This document shows positions 29,970-38,218 of a stretch of 64,000 bases of DNA, piece after piece. The notes under the pieces were generated by a model that saw nothing but the letters and a program-made list of their open reading frames with translations, had not been told where the DNA came from and did not search any database. Within the stretch, counting starts at the first letter, position 1; the number at the start of each line of letters is the position of its first letter. The position numbers and the translations under genes were made by a program. The stretch is from the NCBI GenBank assembly GCA_013823245.1, contig PNLU01000006.1, positions 1 through 64,000 of the forward strand, given 5' to 3'. This DNA is from Alcanivorax sp. Lineage in GTDB: Bacteria > Pseudomonadota > Gammaproteobacteria > Pseudomonadales > Alcanivoracaceae.

Positions 29970-31178
29970 ATGACGGCCCCTTTTTGTTCTCGTCGTACCC
30001 CCCGCTTCTGGCCGCTGGCCTGCGCGGGCTCACTTGCCTTGTTCGCCAGCGCCTGTGGCGGCGGTGGTGGCGGTGGTGGCCCGGGCACCGCCACCGGGCA
30101 GTTCAAGGACAGCAATGTGTCCGGCCTGGAATATGTCTCGGGCAGCCGCTCCGGCACCACCGATGAGCTGGGCTTCTTCACCTACGAGCGCAACAGCCCG
30201 GTGACCTTCTCCGTCGGAGCGGTAACCCTGGGTAGCGCGTCAGGTAATGATCTGGTGACGCCGCTGGATCTGGTAGCAGGCGGCAGCAGTGATCATCAGG
30301 CGGTGGTCAACATCGCCCGCTTCCTGCAGATGCTCGATGAAGACGGTGACCCGGATGAGGGCGGTATCTCCATCAGTGCTGACGTACGGGCGCAGGCCGG
30401 CGATTGGCCGGCGCTGGACTTCGATGTGGATGTGGATGATTTCGGTGATGACGCGGATGTGGCCCATATCGTGACCCAGGTGGGCGGCGTCCTGCCCGCG
30501 CCCGCCGTGGCGCAGGCCCATCTTGAGAAGACACTGCGCTGCGCCTATGCGGGTGCCTTTGTCGGCAACTATCGACAGAACGGCAATGGCAGTGCCCGGG
30601 GGCAATTCGGCCTGCTGGTCAGCGCGCTTACGGGCGATGTTCAGGGCTGGGTCTGGAGTCAGGTGGACGAATTTGGTGATGCGGACGATATCGACGCCAT
30701 CTCCCTCAGCGGCAGCCAGGCGGTCAGCTACGATCAGGATCGGGCCTTTGTCTCGGGCTTCGGTGGCGATGGCAGTAACTTCGAAGGTCGCTTCACCAGC
30801 CCGAACAGTCTCACGGGCACCTACGCGTTCGCCTACGCGCAGGGGGCCAATGGCGGCACCTTCTCCGGCAGCCGTATCGGTGGTTCCGCCAACGCTGTGT
30901 GGCGCTTTACCGGCCTGTACGGTGGCACCACCTACGGCGTCTTCGCATTCGATATCGATGCCAGCGGTAGCGTGATCGGGCGCGCGCACAACATCGAGGA
31001 TGACGAATCCACAGTGCTGGGTGGCAACCTGTCGGGCTCTACACTGACCGTGATGGCCGGCGGTGCGACGATTGCCACCGCCACCCTGAATACCGCCACC
31101 GGCACCCTGACTGGCGGCACGTGGGATGACGGTACTGACTCAGGCACCTTCAATGGTGATGGTTGCCGCCTGAATTGA
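29970..31178 (+). CDS. Large secreted lipoprotein with glycine-rich linker
   Basis: The 402-residue product has a lipoprotein signal ending ASAC, then a run of glycines. The next part (VSGLEYVSGSRSGTTDELGFFTYE) resembles the N-terminal repeat of surface lipoproteins in marine gammaproteobacteria. The C-terminal half is beta-rich, with repeats of the form GTFSG, GTWDDG and GTFNGDG. GAAGGAG precedes the start at 29970. It lies directly after ompR, where envZ would be expected. Function unknown. Confidence 0.75.
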   Translation: MTAPFCSRRTPRFWPLACAGSLALFASACGGGGGGGGPGTATGQFKDSNVSGLEYVSGSRSGTTDELGFFTYERNSPVTFSVGAVTLGSASGNDLVTPLDLVAGGSSDHQAVVNIARFLQMLDEDGDPDEGGISISADVRAQAGDWPALDFDVDVDDFGDDADVAHIVTQVGGVLPAPAVAQAHLEKTLRCAYAGAFVGNYRQNGNGSARGQFGLLVSALTGDVQGWVWSQVDEFGDADDIDAISLSGSQAVSYDQDRAFVSGFGGDGSNFEGRFTSPNSLTGTYAFAYAQGANGGTFSGSRIGGSANAVWRFTGLYGGTTYGVFAFDIDASGSVIGRAHNIEDDESTVLGGNLSGSTLTVMAGGATIATATLNTATGTLTGGTWDDGTDSGTFNGDGCRLN

Positions 31179-31191
31179 TGCGAAGGTCTCC

Positions 31192-31217
31192 TTAATGATG
31201 TATAAATGAGCCATTAA
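31192..31217 (+). promoter_or_regulatory. Inverted repeat TTAATG...CATTAA with TATAAA, upstream of the HipB-like gene
   Basis: TTAATG at 31192 and CATTAA at 31212 form an inverted repeat around a TATAAA -10-like hexamer at 31201. This is a plausible autoregulatory operator for the XRE protein that starts at 31247. Confidence 0.4.
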
Positions 31218-31246
31218 ATGAATCTGTGGCTTACAAAGGTATCGTT

Positions 31247-31582
31247 ATGGGAGGCCCGTATCGTCCTGCTCCTGCCGCCCGTCGTGCCCTGCGCAAGCTG
31301 GGCGAGGACATCCGTGAGGCGCGTTTGCGCCGCAATCTGCCCATGGAAGTGGTCGCGGAGCGGGCTTCTACATCCCGTAGCACGCTGGCCCGCGTGGAAA
31401 AAGGCGATCCCGGGGTCGGGTTGGGGGTTTTGGCGGGTGTCTTGCAGGCTCTGGGTTTGCTGGGGAGATTGGCTGATCTGGCCGACAGCGCCCTTGATGC
31501 AGAAGGGCTGGAGATCAATCGGCAGACGCTGAGGCAGCGTGCTTCAACACCGCGCAGGTCGCGTAACTCCGACGCGCATTGA
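31247..31582 (+). CDS. HipB-like XRE-family regulator without HipA
   Basis: The 111-residue helix-turn-helix protein has the segments GEDIREARLRR, MEVVAERASTSRSTLARVEKGDPGVGLGVLAGVLQALGL. This pattern is typical of HipB-type antitoxins that sit upstream of hipA kinases. Here the next gene on the strand is not hipA, so it appears to be an orphan or a new pairing. I chose the ATG at 31247 (AAAGG upstream); a GTG at 31226 is possible. Confidence 0.75.
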   Translation: MGGPYRPAPAARRALRKLGEDIREARLRRNLPMEVVAERASTSRSTLARVEKGDPGVGLGVLAGVLQALGLLGRLADLADSALDAEGLEINRQTLRQRASTPRRSRNSDAH

Positions 31583-31644
31583 TCGCTCGACGTGCGCAGG
31601 GCTATTGATCAGAGCATTGAGAGGCCGACAATGGTCTGCTGCGT

Positions 31645-32079
31645 TTACTCTCCTTCGTCTCCCTGCATGCGATTGAGCAGGCGCATGTGCTCCAAAGCAA
31701 GTGTCTTGTGCTCCGGACTGAGCCTCTGGAAATACCTCAATAATGCCAGTGTTTCAGGGGTGAGAGCGGGTACGGGCTGGGCTGCTTCTTCTTCATGCCA
31801 ATGAATATCTTGCGGTTCTGGCCTTCTGCAGAAATCTGGGCTGATGATTTCCTCCGCTGATGAGTTGATCGGCCCAGCCTGCTCTGTCATGACGTAGAGT
31901 TGGCTTGCGGAGGTGCCTAGGGCCAGCGCCAGGCGTTTGAGCAGGTTTTGCGTCGGCTGTCGTTGCCCATTCTCGATGCGTGACACATTGCTGGTGGCCA
32001 CTTGGGCCTCCAGGGCCAGCTGCTCCTGAGTCAGGCCGCGTTGTATGCGCAGTAGTCGTATGGCTTGCCCAATATGCAT
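31645..32079 (-). CDS. XRE-family transcriptional regulator
   Basis: The 144-residue protein has an N-terminal HTH (IRLLRIQRGLTQEQLALEAQVATSNVSRIENGQR) and a C-terminal part of about 80 residues without a recognised fold. It is divergent from four small genes at 32214-33603. Two TTGCC-N5-GGCAA palindromes lie in the shared promoter, one just upstream of its start and one near the operon start. A repressor of that operon and of itself is the simplest reading. Base composition is lower in GC than its neighbours. Confidence 0.8.
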   Translation of the reverse strand: MHIGQAIRLLRIQRGLTQEQLALEAQVATSNVSRIENGQRQPTQNLLKRLALALGTSASQLYVMTEQAGPINSSAEEIISPDFCRRPEPQDIHWHEEEAAQPVPALTPETLALLRYFQRLSPEHKTLALEHMRLLNRMQGDEGE

Positions 32080-32100
32080 CCGTACATTCTTCGGCTGGCA

Positions 32101-32115
32101 TTGCCTATAAGGCAA
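32101..32115. promoter_or_regulatory. Palindromic operator 1 (XRE side)
   Basis: TTGCCTATAAGGCAA is a 15-bp perfect TTGCC-N5-GGCAA palindrome 22 nt upstream of the XRE start. Its half-sites are identical to those of operator 2, 45 bp away. Binding by the adjacent XRE protein is inferred. Confidence 0.7.
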
Positions 32116-32134
32116 AACCAGGAAGGCATATTTG

Positions 32135-32163
32135 TTGACAGTTTATTGCCTCTAGGGCAATTT
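32135..32163 (+). promoter_or_regulatory. Candidate promoter of the four-gene lipoprotein operon
   Basis: TTGACA at 32135 is a perfect -35. A weak -10 around 32158-32163 (CAATTT) follows a 17-bp spacer. Operator 2 occupies the spacer and the first bases of the -10, which fits repression by occlusion. Confidence 0.45.
32146..32160. promoter_or_regulatory. Palindromic operator 2 (operon side)
   Basis: TTGCCTCTAGGGCAA has the same TTGCC and GGCAA half-sites as operator 1. It begins five bases after a consensus TTGACA -35. Confidence 0.7.
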
Positions 32164-32213
32164 ACGATTGATCAATGTGAGATGCATCACGGCAGATATG
32201 GGGGATCGAGAAG

Positions 32214-32618
32214 ATGGGAAAGAGGGTGCTGGAATACGCAGGACGTGTGGTGACTGGGATGCGGCGTATCGTGTTGCTGTCCGGGCTATTGGTTCTTGTC
32301 GGATGTTCGGCTTTCAGGCCGCACAGCCAGACTGTGAATGTTGTGTGCGATCCACCCGATTCAGTGCTGGTGGTCAATGGTCAGCGTTACACCAGTCCCG
32401 CGCAGGTGTCCGCCAAGCGTAATCGGGATGTATCCATCCAATGCCACAAGGCGGGTTATCACCCTGCTCAACGCACAATCGGCCACCATTTCAACGGGAC
32501 TGGTGCTCTGGATGCGGCGGGGACTTTCCTGCTCCTGCTGCCGGGTATTGGTTTGTTTACGCCCGGCGCCTGGTCATTGGATCAGGAAGATGTGCATCTT
32601 CAGCTATACCCGCAATAA
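32214..32618 (+). CDS. PEGA-like lipoprotein
   Basis: The 134-residue product has a lipoprotein signal ending LVGC after VLLSGLL, with a long basic n-region. The mature part contains VNVVCDPPDSVLVVNGQRY and a segment that fits a PEGA domain, a short surface-associated beta-sandwich. A hydrophobic GTFLLLLPGIGLF stretch is near the C-terminus. GGGGGAT lies seven bases before the chosen start; the ATG at 32259 is an alternative. It is the first of four genes downstream of the XRE operators. Confidence 0.65.
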   Translation: MGKRVLEYAGRVVTGMRRIVLLSGLLVLVGCSAFRPHSQTVNVVCDPPDSVLVVNGQRYTSPAQVSAKRNRDVSIQCHKAGYHPAQRTIGHHFNGTGALDAAGTFLLLLPGIGLFTPGAWSLDQEDVHLQLYPQ

Positions 32619-32635
32619 ATATATCGGGAGGTGTT

Positions 32636-32917
32636 ATGAGGTGTTTAGTGTGCTGCACCCTGGCTGGGATTGTTCTGCTGTCGGGCTGTACGACCACTAC
32701 GGGGGCCGGCGTTCAACGTATTGGTGAAAACAGGTACATGGTTTCGGCAATAGCACGGTCTTTCAATAGTGAAGCTGTGAATAGAAGAACGGCCCTTCGC
32801 CAGAGAGCAATCTTGGAAGCAGAGAGCTTCTGCGAGCAGCAGGGCAGGCAGGTGAGACTGCTTGAGCAAGAACTCAGTAATAATCAAGTGAGCGTATACT
32901 TCACATGTCAGGGGTAG
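32636..32917 (+). CDS. Small lipoprotein of unknown function
   Basis: The 93-residue product has a signal peptide ending LLSGC, then a small domain with AVNRRTALRQRAILEAESFCEQQG. Two further cysteines are in the mature part. GGGAGG lies four bases before the ATG. The 18-nt gap from the previous gene supports an operon. No family recognised. Confidence 0.65.
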   Translation: MRCLVCCTLAGIVLLSGCTTTTGAGVQRIGENRYMVSAIARSFNSEAVNRRTALRQRAILEAESFCEQQGRQVRLLEQELSNNQVSVYFTCQG

Positions 32918-32920
32918 GTT

Positions 32921-33208
32921 ATGGATGATAAGAAGCAACTGACTGATATCTGGAATGGCAAGAAAATGGATTACTGGCTCACTGACGAACGGGGGGAGAA
33001 GACATCGTTACGCATGGAAAAATGGGCCGCAGATATCCTGCATAAAGAGCTGCAGGATGTGCAATCCTGGCTTCAGGATATTTATTCGCGCGTGGCGGAA
33101 AAATACCCGGAGCTGTCGCGTAGGGCAAAAGGTAATCATGTGCGGCACGCGGCTGAAACTGAAGCTAGAAAAAGCCGCCTCTATGTTTCAGTAACGGATT
33201 TCCTTTAA
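32921..33208 (+). CDS. Small cytosolic protein of unknown function
   Basis: The 95-residue product has no signal peptide or membrane segment and is predicted mostly helical and charged (EKWAADILHKELQDVQSWL, then VAEKYPELSRRAKGNHVR). It starts 3 nt after the preceding stop, so it is part of the operon. It may be a small regulator or partner of the flanking lipoproteins; I do not assign a family. Confidence 0.6.
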   Translation: MDDKKQLTDIWNGKKMDYWLTDERGEKTSLRMEKWAADILHKELQDVQSWLQDIYSRVAEKYPELSRRAKGNHVRHAAETEARKSRLYVSVTDFL

Positions 33209-33234
33209 TGCACATCAATTAGGGTTGGGAATTC

Positions 33235-33603
33235 ATGAGTGAGGTGAAAGGGGTGGCAGGAAGGAGGCGAAGGGGTTCGGTTATTGTTGTCTTGGTTGTT
33301 GCGATGGCGGGCTGTGCTAGCCAGGCGGCTCGATTGAACGGGCAGATGGAGTTTTGCCGAGAGGCCGCTGATCTCGGGCGTAACATTATGTATGCCAGGC
33401 AGCAATCAGGGGTTGGTCCGGATGTCCTTTTGGAGCATTTGTTGAAGAAGGTTGGCGGTGACATGGAGATGGTGCCCGTCATTATTGAGGCATTTGTGGA
33501 GGAGGCCTACCAATGGCCGGAAGTTCAGGGCTTAGAAGCCAGGAATGATGTGGCAGATGAGTTCTCCAGAACTTTCTACGGCAACTGTATTAATGACGGT
33601 TAG
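33235..33603 (+). CDS. Lipoprotein of unknown function
   Basis: The 122-residue product has a basic N-terminus (GRRRRGS), a hydrophobic stretch and the lipobox VAMAGC. The mature part is mainly helical. AGGG lies upstream of the start and the gap from the preceding gene is 26 nt. It is the last gene before envZ. No family recognised. Confidence 0.6.
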   Translation: MSEVKGVAGRRRRGSVIVVLVVAMAGCASQAARLNGQMEFCREAADLGRNIMYARQQSGVGPDVLLEHLLKKVGGDMEMVPVIIEAFVEEAYQWPEVQGLEARNDVADEFSRTFYGNCINDG

Positions 33604-33741
33604 GAGGAGGCCGAAAACGGTCTTTATGGGCAAATCTATCCCTCGCCGGGGATATGGCGTGGCGCTCAAGGCGTGATAATCTGGCAGGCCTCTGCGTCCT
33701 GACAGGGACGCCCGATTCTGCCATGCCAGCCAGGAATCCTG

Positions 33742-35064
33742 ATGCGCCTGCGTCTGTTACCCCGCACTGCCTTTGCCCGTTCCGCCATGGTGGTGGGGCT
33801 GGTGATTTTCCTGACTCAGGTGCTGACAATCTGGTTTTTTGCACGTAATGCCTATTTGCCGGGGATTCGCGAGTACTCGCGTCTGACCGTCTTGCAGGCG
33901 GAATTGTCGTTCCACGACGAAACCCATGATCCGGAAGGCGCGCGGCGTCTGGGGGAGACCACCGGTATCATCGTTGCCGATCCGCCGGATGCCCGGGAAG
34001 GGCGGGTGCCCTGGATCACGCGCCCTGTGGTGGGCAGTTTCCGCAACGAGATACAGCGCGAGCTGGAAGAAACCGTGTTCGTACGCTTCGAGGACTCCCG
34101 GCGCCCGGTGATCTGGGTGACGGCGGCCTCGTTCAACGGCAAGTGGTTGCGGGTGCCGATGACCTTTTTCCGCGATTACGACCGCTACCTGCTGGTGGGT
34201 TGGGGTGTGACCGTGCCGCTGTTTGCCATTATTGCCGGGTTGCTGATTGCCCGGGGGCTGAACCGGCCCCTGAAACGCCTGGAGCAGGTGGCGCTGGTGG
34301 TCGGGCGCGGCGATCCGGTGCCACCCCTGGACGATGATGTGGGGCCGAAGGAAATCGACGCGGTAAACCGGGCGTTCAACCGGATGACCCGGGAGCTGGC
34401 CCAGGCTCAGCGGGATCGAGCCTTGCTGCTGGCGGGGGTGTCGCATGACCTGCGCACGCCGCTGACGCGCATGCGGCTGTCGGCGGAGTTCATCCCGGAT
34501 GCCGAACTGTCGTCGGGCATCATCAGTGATATCGAAGACATGGACGCCATTCTGGAACAGTTCATCGGCTTTATCCGCGACGGTGCGGACGAAGTGGCCA
34601 GTTACGAAAACCTGAACGTACTGGTGGAGGATGTATGCAGCAAGTTCACGGAGCTGACGCTGCATCTGTCATTGGGCGACGTGCCGCGCCTGATGATCAA
34701 ACGGCTGACCTTCAAGCGCCTGCTTACCAACCTGATCAGTAACGCCGTCAAGTATGGCGAGCCACCGGTGGATATCGAGACCCGCGTGGAGGGTGAAGAA
34801 GTGGTGCTGCGGGTGCGCGATCACGGTCAGGGCGTGCGTAATGAGGATATTCCCACCCTGTTGCAGCCGTTCTCGCGGGGCGAAAAGGCCCGTACGGTGA
34901 CCGGCTCCGGTCTGGGGCTGGCGATCGTCAAGCGGATCGTGGATATGCACCATGGCCGTATTCATCTGGGCAACCATGATGAAGGCGGACTGGCGGTGGA
35001 AATTCGCCTGCCGGTCACGGGGCGCTTTGTGCAGCCCGAGGCGCTGTCTGCCCGGGTGCGCTGA
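33742..35064 (+). CDS. envZ: EnvZ/AmgS-type osmosensory histidine kinase
   Basis: The 440-residue protein has an N-terminal transmembrane segment (residues about 15-36), a periplasmic domain, a second transmembrane segment near residue 150-170 and a HAMP domain. The HisKA box [14 protein letters not shown] carries His235. The N, G1 and G2 boxes ([29 protein letters not shown]) follow. It is the cognate type for ompR at 29093. AGGA precedes the start. Separation from ompR is unusual. Confidence 0.95.
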   Translation: MRLRLLPRTAFARSAMVVGLVIFLTQVLTIWFFARNAYLPGIREYSRLTVLQAELSFHDETHDPEGARRLGETTGIIVADPPDAREGRVPWITRPVVGSFRNEIQRELEETVFVRFEDSRRPVIWVTAASFNGKWLRVPMTFFRDYDRYLLVGWGVTVPLFAIIAGLLIARGLNRPLKRLEQVALVVGRGDPVPPLDDDVGPKEIDAVNRAFNRMTRELAQAQRDRALLLAGVSHDLRTPLTRMRLSAEFIPDAELSSGIISDIEDMDAILEQFIGFIRDGADEVASYENLNVLVEDVCSKFTELTLHLSLGDVPRLMIKRLTFKRLLTNLISNAVKYGEPPVDIETRVEGEEVVLRVRDHGQGVRNEDIPTLLQPFSRGEKARTVTGSGLGLAIVKRIVDMHHGRIHLGNHDEGGLAVEIRLPVTGRFVQPEALSARVR

Positions 35065-35074
35065 AGCGCGCATT

Positions 35075-35097
35075 AAAAAGGGCGCCCGAAGGCGCCC
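35075..35097 (-). terminator. Rho-independent terminator for the DUF4168 gene
   Basis: The stem GGGCGCC / GGCGCCC has a CGAA loop on the plus strand. On the minus strand it is followed by five T, so it is oriented to terminate the minus-strand DUF4168 gene; it also lies just after envZ. Confidence 0.85.
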
Positions 35098-35161
35098 TGC
35101 TACCCTGCGACGGGGGACCAATCCGCCCGGGCCTACTGCTTTGCTGCTTGCTCGTTGATGC

Positions 35162-35590
35162 TTACAGCATGCCCTCGACACGCTGACGCAGTTCATCGTC
35201 GTACGGCAGCATCTGGGCGATGCGGTTGTAAGTGCCTACATCAAGGCCCTCATCCTGAACCGCCTGCACCATTTCCTGCTGCATGTTCATCTGCACCTCT
35301 GCGACCTTTTCCGGGTCGTCCGCAGCCTGGGCTTCGCTGACATACTTCTCGCGAATTTCCTCAACCTGCTTGTGCGCAGACGCGAATTTCTCAAGCTCGT
35401 CATCGCTCACTTCCGTGGCGGCGGCATCCGGCGCGAAGCCCTGGCCTTGCTGACCCTGCTGAGCCTGCGCGGCAGGATTGTGCTGCTGGCCGCCGTCAGA
35501 ATAGGTACCCGCAGCGCCCTGGGCGAAGGCGGCACCCGTCAGACCGGTGGCGGCGATGGCGATGGCAAGTTGCTTCAGTCGGATTTGCAT
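35162..35590 (-). CDS. DUF4168 periplasmic protein
   Basis: The 142-residue product has a signal peptide (LAIAIAATGLTGAAFA) and a Gln/Ala-rich linker. A helical C-terminal DUF4168 domain follows (VSDDELEKFASAHKQVEEI, then YNRIAQMLPYDDELRQRVEGML). Family function is unknown. It has its own terminator and is separated from ndh by about 160 nt. Confidence 0.85.
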   Translation of the reverse strand: MQIRLKQLAIAIAATGLTGAAFAQGAAGTYSDGGQQHNPAAQAQQGQQGQGFAPDAAATEVSDDELEKFASAHKQVEEIREKYVSEAQAADDPEKVAEVQMNMQQEMVQAVQDEGLDVGTYNRIAQMLPYDDELRQRVEGML

Positions 35591-35749
35591 TATGCGTTCT
35601 CCTCGTTGGCTGCGTTTAAAAAATCTCGTTGCCTGGTCAGGTCCGACCGAGCGCAGCGGAGAAGTTCCTCTTTTGCATGGACCGCAGGCCCCGGCACCGG
35701 GTTGCGGCGCCCGCCATCCGTGGCTTCACGCCAGTTGTAACGAGATGTT

Positions 35750-37045
35750 TCAGTGCAGCTTCAGGCGCGGCCTGACCAGCCGGTTGAAGCGCCCGGCGAT
35801 CAGCAGCATCAGCGTGCGTGGCCAGCCATAGAGGGCCGCCTGATGCAGGCGATACAGGCTGATATACATGATTCGTGCCAGCCAGCCTTCGACAAAGAAG
35901 TTGCCGCCTTTGAGGTTGCCCATGAGCATGCCCACCGAGCTGTACTGGCTCAGTGACACCAGCGAACCATGGTCACGGTAGCGGAAGGGTTTCATGGGCT
36001 GGTGGCGCTCCAGCAGGCGTTCGAAGCTGCGGGCCATGTGGTGGGCCATCTGCTGCGCCGCCTGGGCGCGCGGTGGCAGTGGGCGCTCCGCGCCCGGCAG
36101 GGTGCAGGCCGCGCAGTCGCCGATGGCGAAAATGTTTGGATGCCCGACGGCTTGCAGGGTGGGTTCCACGACGACCTGGTTGATCCGGTTGCGCTCCAGA
36201 TCGTTCAGCGTGCCCAGCACGGCAGGTGCCTTGACCCCGGCAGCCCAGACCAGCAGGTCGGCCTCGATATTGTCACCGTCCTTGACCACAAAGGTGCCGG
36301 GCTCGGCCCGCTCCACCATGGTGTGGGTGTGTACCTTGACGCCCAGGCCTTCCAGGCGGGTGTGGGCGGCCAGCGACACGCGCTCTGACAGCGCCGGCAG
36401 AATACGCGGCGCGGCTTCGATCAGGTGCACGTTCAACTGCTTGCGATCCAGATGTTCATGGCCGTAGAGCTTGAGCATGCTGATGGCATGATGGATCTCC
36501 GCTGCCAGCTCCACGCCAGTGGCGCCGCCACCAACAATCGCCACCGACAGCGGGGAATTGTTGTGGTTGGCGTGCAGGCAGGCGTTCAGGAATTTTTCCC
36601 GGAAGCGATCGGCCTGCTGGCGGCTGTCCAGAAACAGGGCATGGTCACGCACGCCGGGCGTATTGAAGTCGTTGCTGCAACTGCCGATGGCGAGCACCAG
36701 GTAATCGTAGCGAAGGCTGCGCTCGGGCAGGACTTCCTGGCCCTGGTCATCGTTGACCGGCGCCAGACGGATTTCCTTCGTCTGGCTGTCCAGGCCACTC
36801 AATGTGCCCGGCTCGAAGCGGTAATGATTCAGCCGCGCATGGCCGCGATAGTCCACCGCGTCCAGGTCGGCATCGATCGCTCCGGTGGCGACTTCGTGAT
36901 AGCGCGGTTTCCAGACATGGATGTTGTTGCTGTCGACCAGGGTAATGTCGGCGATACCGTGTTTGCCAAGGCGACGCCCCAGCAGGGTGACCAGCGGCAA
37001 GCCGCCTGCACCACCCCCCACCACTACTATCTTTGTCGCTGCCAT
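35750..37045 (-). CDS. ndh: Type II NADH:quinone oxidoreductase
   Basis: The 431-residue flavoprotein transfers electrons from NADH to quinone without pumping protons. The FAD Rossmann motif [10 protein letters not shown] opens the protein. The NADH motif [17 protein letters not shown] is near residue 165, followed by the FAIGDCA motif near residue 300. The amphipathic C-terminal membrane-binding helices contain [13 protein letters not shown]. It is divergent from hemC. Confidence 0.94.
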   Translation of the reverse strand: MAATKIVVVGGGAGGLPLVTLLGRRLGKHGIADITLVDSNNIHVWKPRYHEVATGAIDADLDAVDYRGHARLNHYRFEPGTLSGLDSQTKEIRLAPVNDDQGQEVLPERSLRYDYLVLAIGSCSNDFNTPGVRDHALFLDSRQQADRFREKFLNACLHANHNNSPLSVAIVGGGATGVELAAEIHHAISMLKLYGHEHLDRKQLNVHLIEAAPRILPALSERVSLAAHTRLEGLGVKVHTHTMVERAEPGTFVVKDGDNIEADLLVWAAGVKAPAVLGTLNDLERNRINQVVVEPTLQAVGHPNIFAIGDCAACTLPGAERPLPPRAQAAQQMAHHMARSFERLLERHQPMKPFRYRDHGSLVSLSQYSSVGMLMGNLKGGNFFVEGWLARIMYISLYRLHQAALYGWPRTLMLLIAGRFNRLVRPRLKLH

Positions 37046-37279
37046 GGCTGTGCTCCATTACCTGCAGACCTGCACGGACCTGAGGGCCGTCGGCAATGCC
37101 CACGCTACACCCGTGCGGGCGTGAAAAAAACGGCAAGTTTAGGCTTCGCCGGGTACTTGTCCAGCGGCGCAGCGGTCTATTTGTGTCCTGCTGGTCATGG
37201 CGGGCAGGGCGCGGCGGCCAACCGCAGTGCTTTCCGGTACACTGGCGGCCTTGAGATCACCCTGCTTTCCGGAGACACC

Positions 37280-38212
37280 ATGACCGATGCATTGCTGCGT
37301 ATTGCCACCCGTTCCAGCCCGCTTGCCGTGTGGCAGGCCGAGTATGTGCGCGAGCGTCTGGAGGCGCTGCACACCGGGTTGAAGGTGGAGCTGGTGCGCA
37401 TCAAGACCCAGGGCGACAAGATCCTGGATACGCCGCTGGCGAAGATTGGCGGCAAGGGGCTGTTCGTCAAGGAACTGGAAGAAGCCATGCAGGACGGTCG
37501 TGCCGACATCGCGGTGCACTCCATGAAAGATGTACCGATGGTGTTGCCGCCGGGTTTCCAGTTGCCGGTCATCTGCGAGCGACATGACCCGCGTGATGCG
37601 TTCGTCTGTGCCGCCCATGCAGATCTGGATGCCTTGCCTCAGGGCGCTCGCGTGGGCACGTCGAGTCTGCGCCGCCAGGCACAGATACTGGCGCGGCGCC
37701 CGGACCTGACGGTGATCAGCCTGCGCGGCAATGTGCAGACGCGACTGGGCAAACTGGATGGCGGCGACTTTGATGCCATTCTGCTGGCGGCGGCGGGACT
37801 GCGACGCCTGGAGATGGAAGACCGCATTCGTCAGTCATTGCCGCCGGAAGTGCTGTTGCCCGCAGTGGGGCAGGGCGCCGTCGGTATTGAATGCCGTGAG
37901 GGGGATGATCGGGTCGCGGGCCTGCTGGCGCCCCTGAACGATGCCGATACCTGGGACCGGGTGGTGGCCGAGCGGGCCATGAACCGGCGCCTTGAAGGTG
38001 GTTGCCAGGTGCCGATCGCGGGCTATGCCGTGCTGGAGGGGGACACCCTGTGGTTGCGCGGTCTGGTGGCCAGTGAAGACGGCAGCGAAGTGTTGCGCGC
38101 CGAGGCCAGAGCGCCCCGTGATCAGGCCAATGCGCTGGGCATCGCGGTGGCAGACGACCTGCTGCAACAGGGTGCCGACCGCATCCTGGGCGCGATTTAC
38201 CAGCGAGGCTGA
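37280..38212 (+). CDS. hemC: Porphobilinogen deaminase (hydroxymethylbilane synthase)
   Basis: The 310-residue enzyme builds hydroxymethylbilane from four porphobilinogens. It has [44 protein letters not shown] and the cofactor cysteine in [12 protein letters not shown] near residue 242. The ATG at 37280 has GGAGA upstream. The open frame extends far upstream over the antisense of ndh, but this part is not family-like. It is the first gene of hemCDXY. Confidence 0.97.
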   Translation: MTDALLRIATRSSPLAVWQAEYVRERLEALHTGLKVELVRIKTQGDKILDTPLAKIGGKGLFVKELEEAMQDGRADIAVHSMKDVPMVLPPGFQLPVICERHDPRDAFVCAAHADLDALPQGARVGTSSLRRQAQILARRPDLTVISLRGNVQTRLGKLDGGDFDAILLAAAGLRRLEMEDRIRQSLPPEVLLPAVGQGAVGIECREGDDRVAGLLAPLNDADTWDRVVAERAMNRRLEGGCQVPIAGYAVLEGDTLWLRGLVASEDGSEVLRAEARAPRDQANALGIAVADDLLQQGADRILGAIYQRG

Positions 38213-38218
38213 AGCACG

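Noticed and set aside
31218-31532. Plus-strand frame overlapping the HipB-like gene
   Set aside because: Out-of-frame overlap with a recognisable HTH protein, no domain of its own.
31592-31804. Small plus-strand frame opposite the XRE gene
   Set aside because: Antisense to the XRE C-terminus, Ser/Cys-rich and without a ribosome site.
32441-32635. In-frame upstream extension of the 32636 lipoprotein
   Set aside because: It overlaps the preceding gene, and a strong ribosome site plus signal peptide define the start at 32636.
36425-37279. N-terminal extension of the hemC frame
   Set aside because: The upstream part is antisense to ndh; HemC starts at 37280 with a ribosome site and the family N-terminus.
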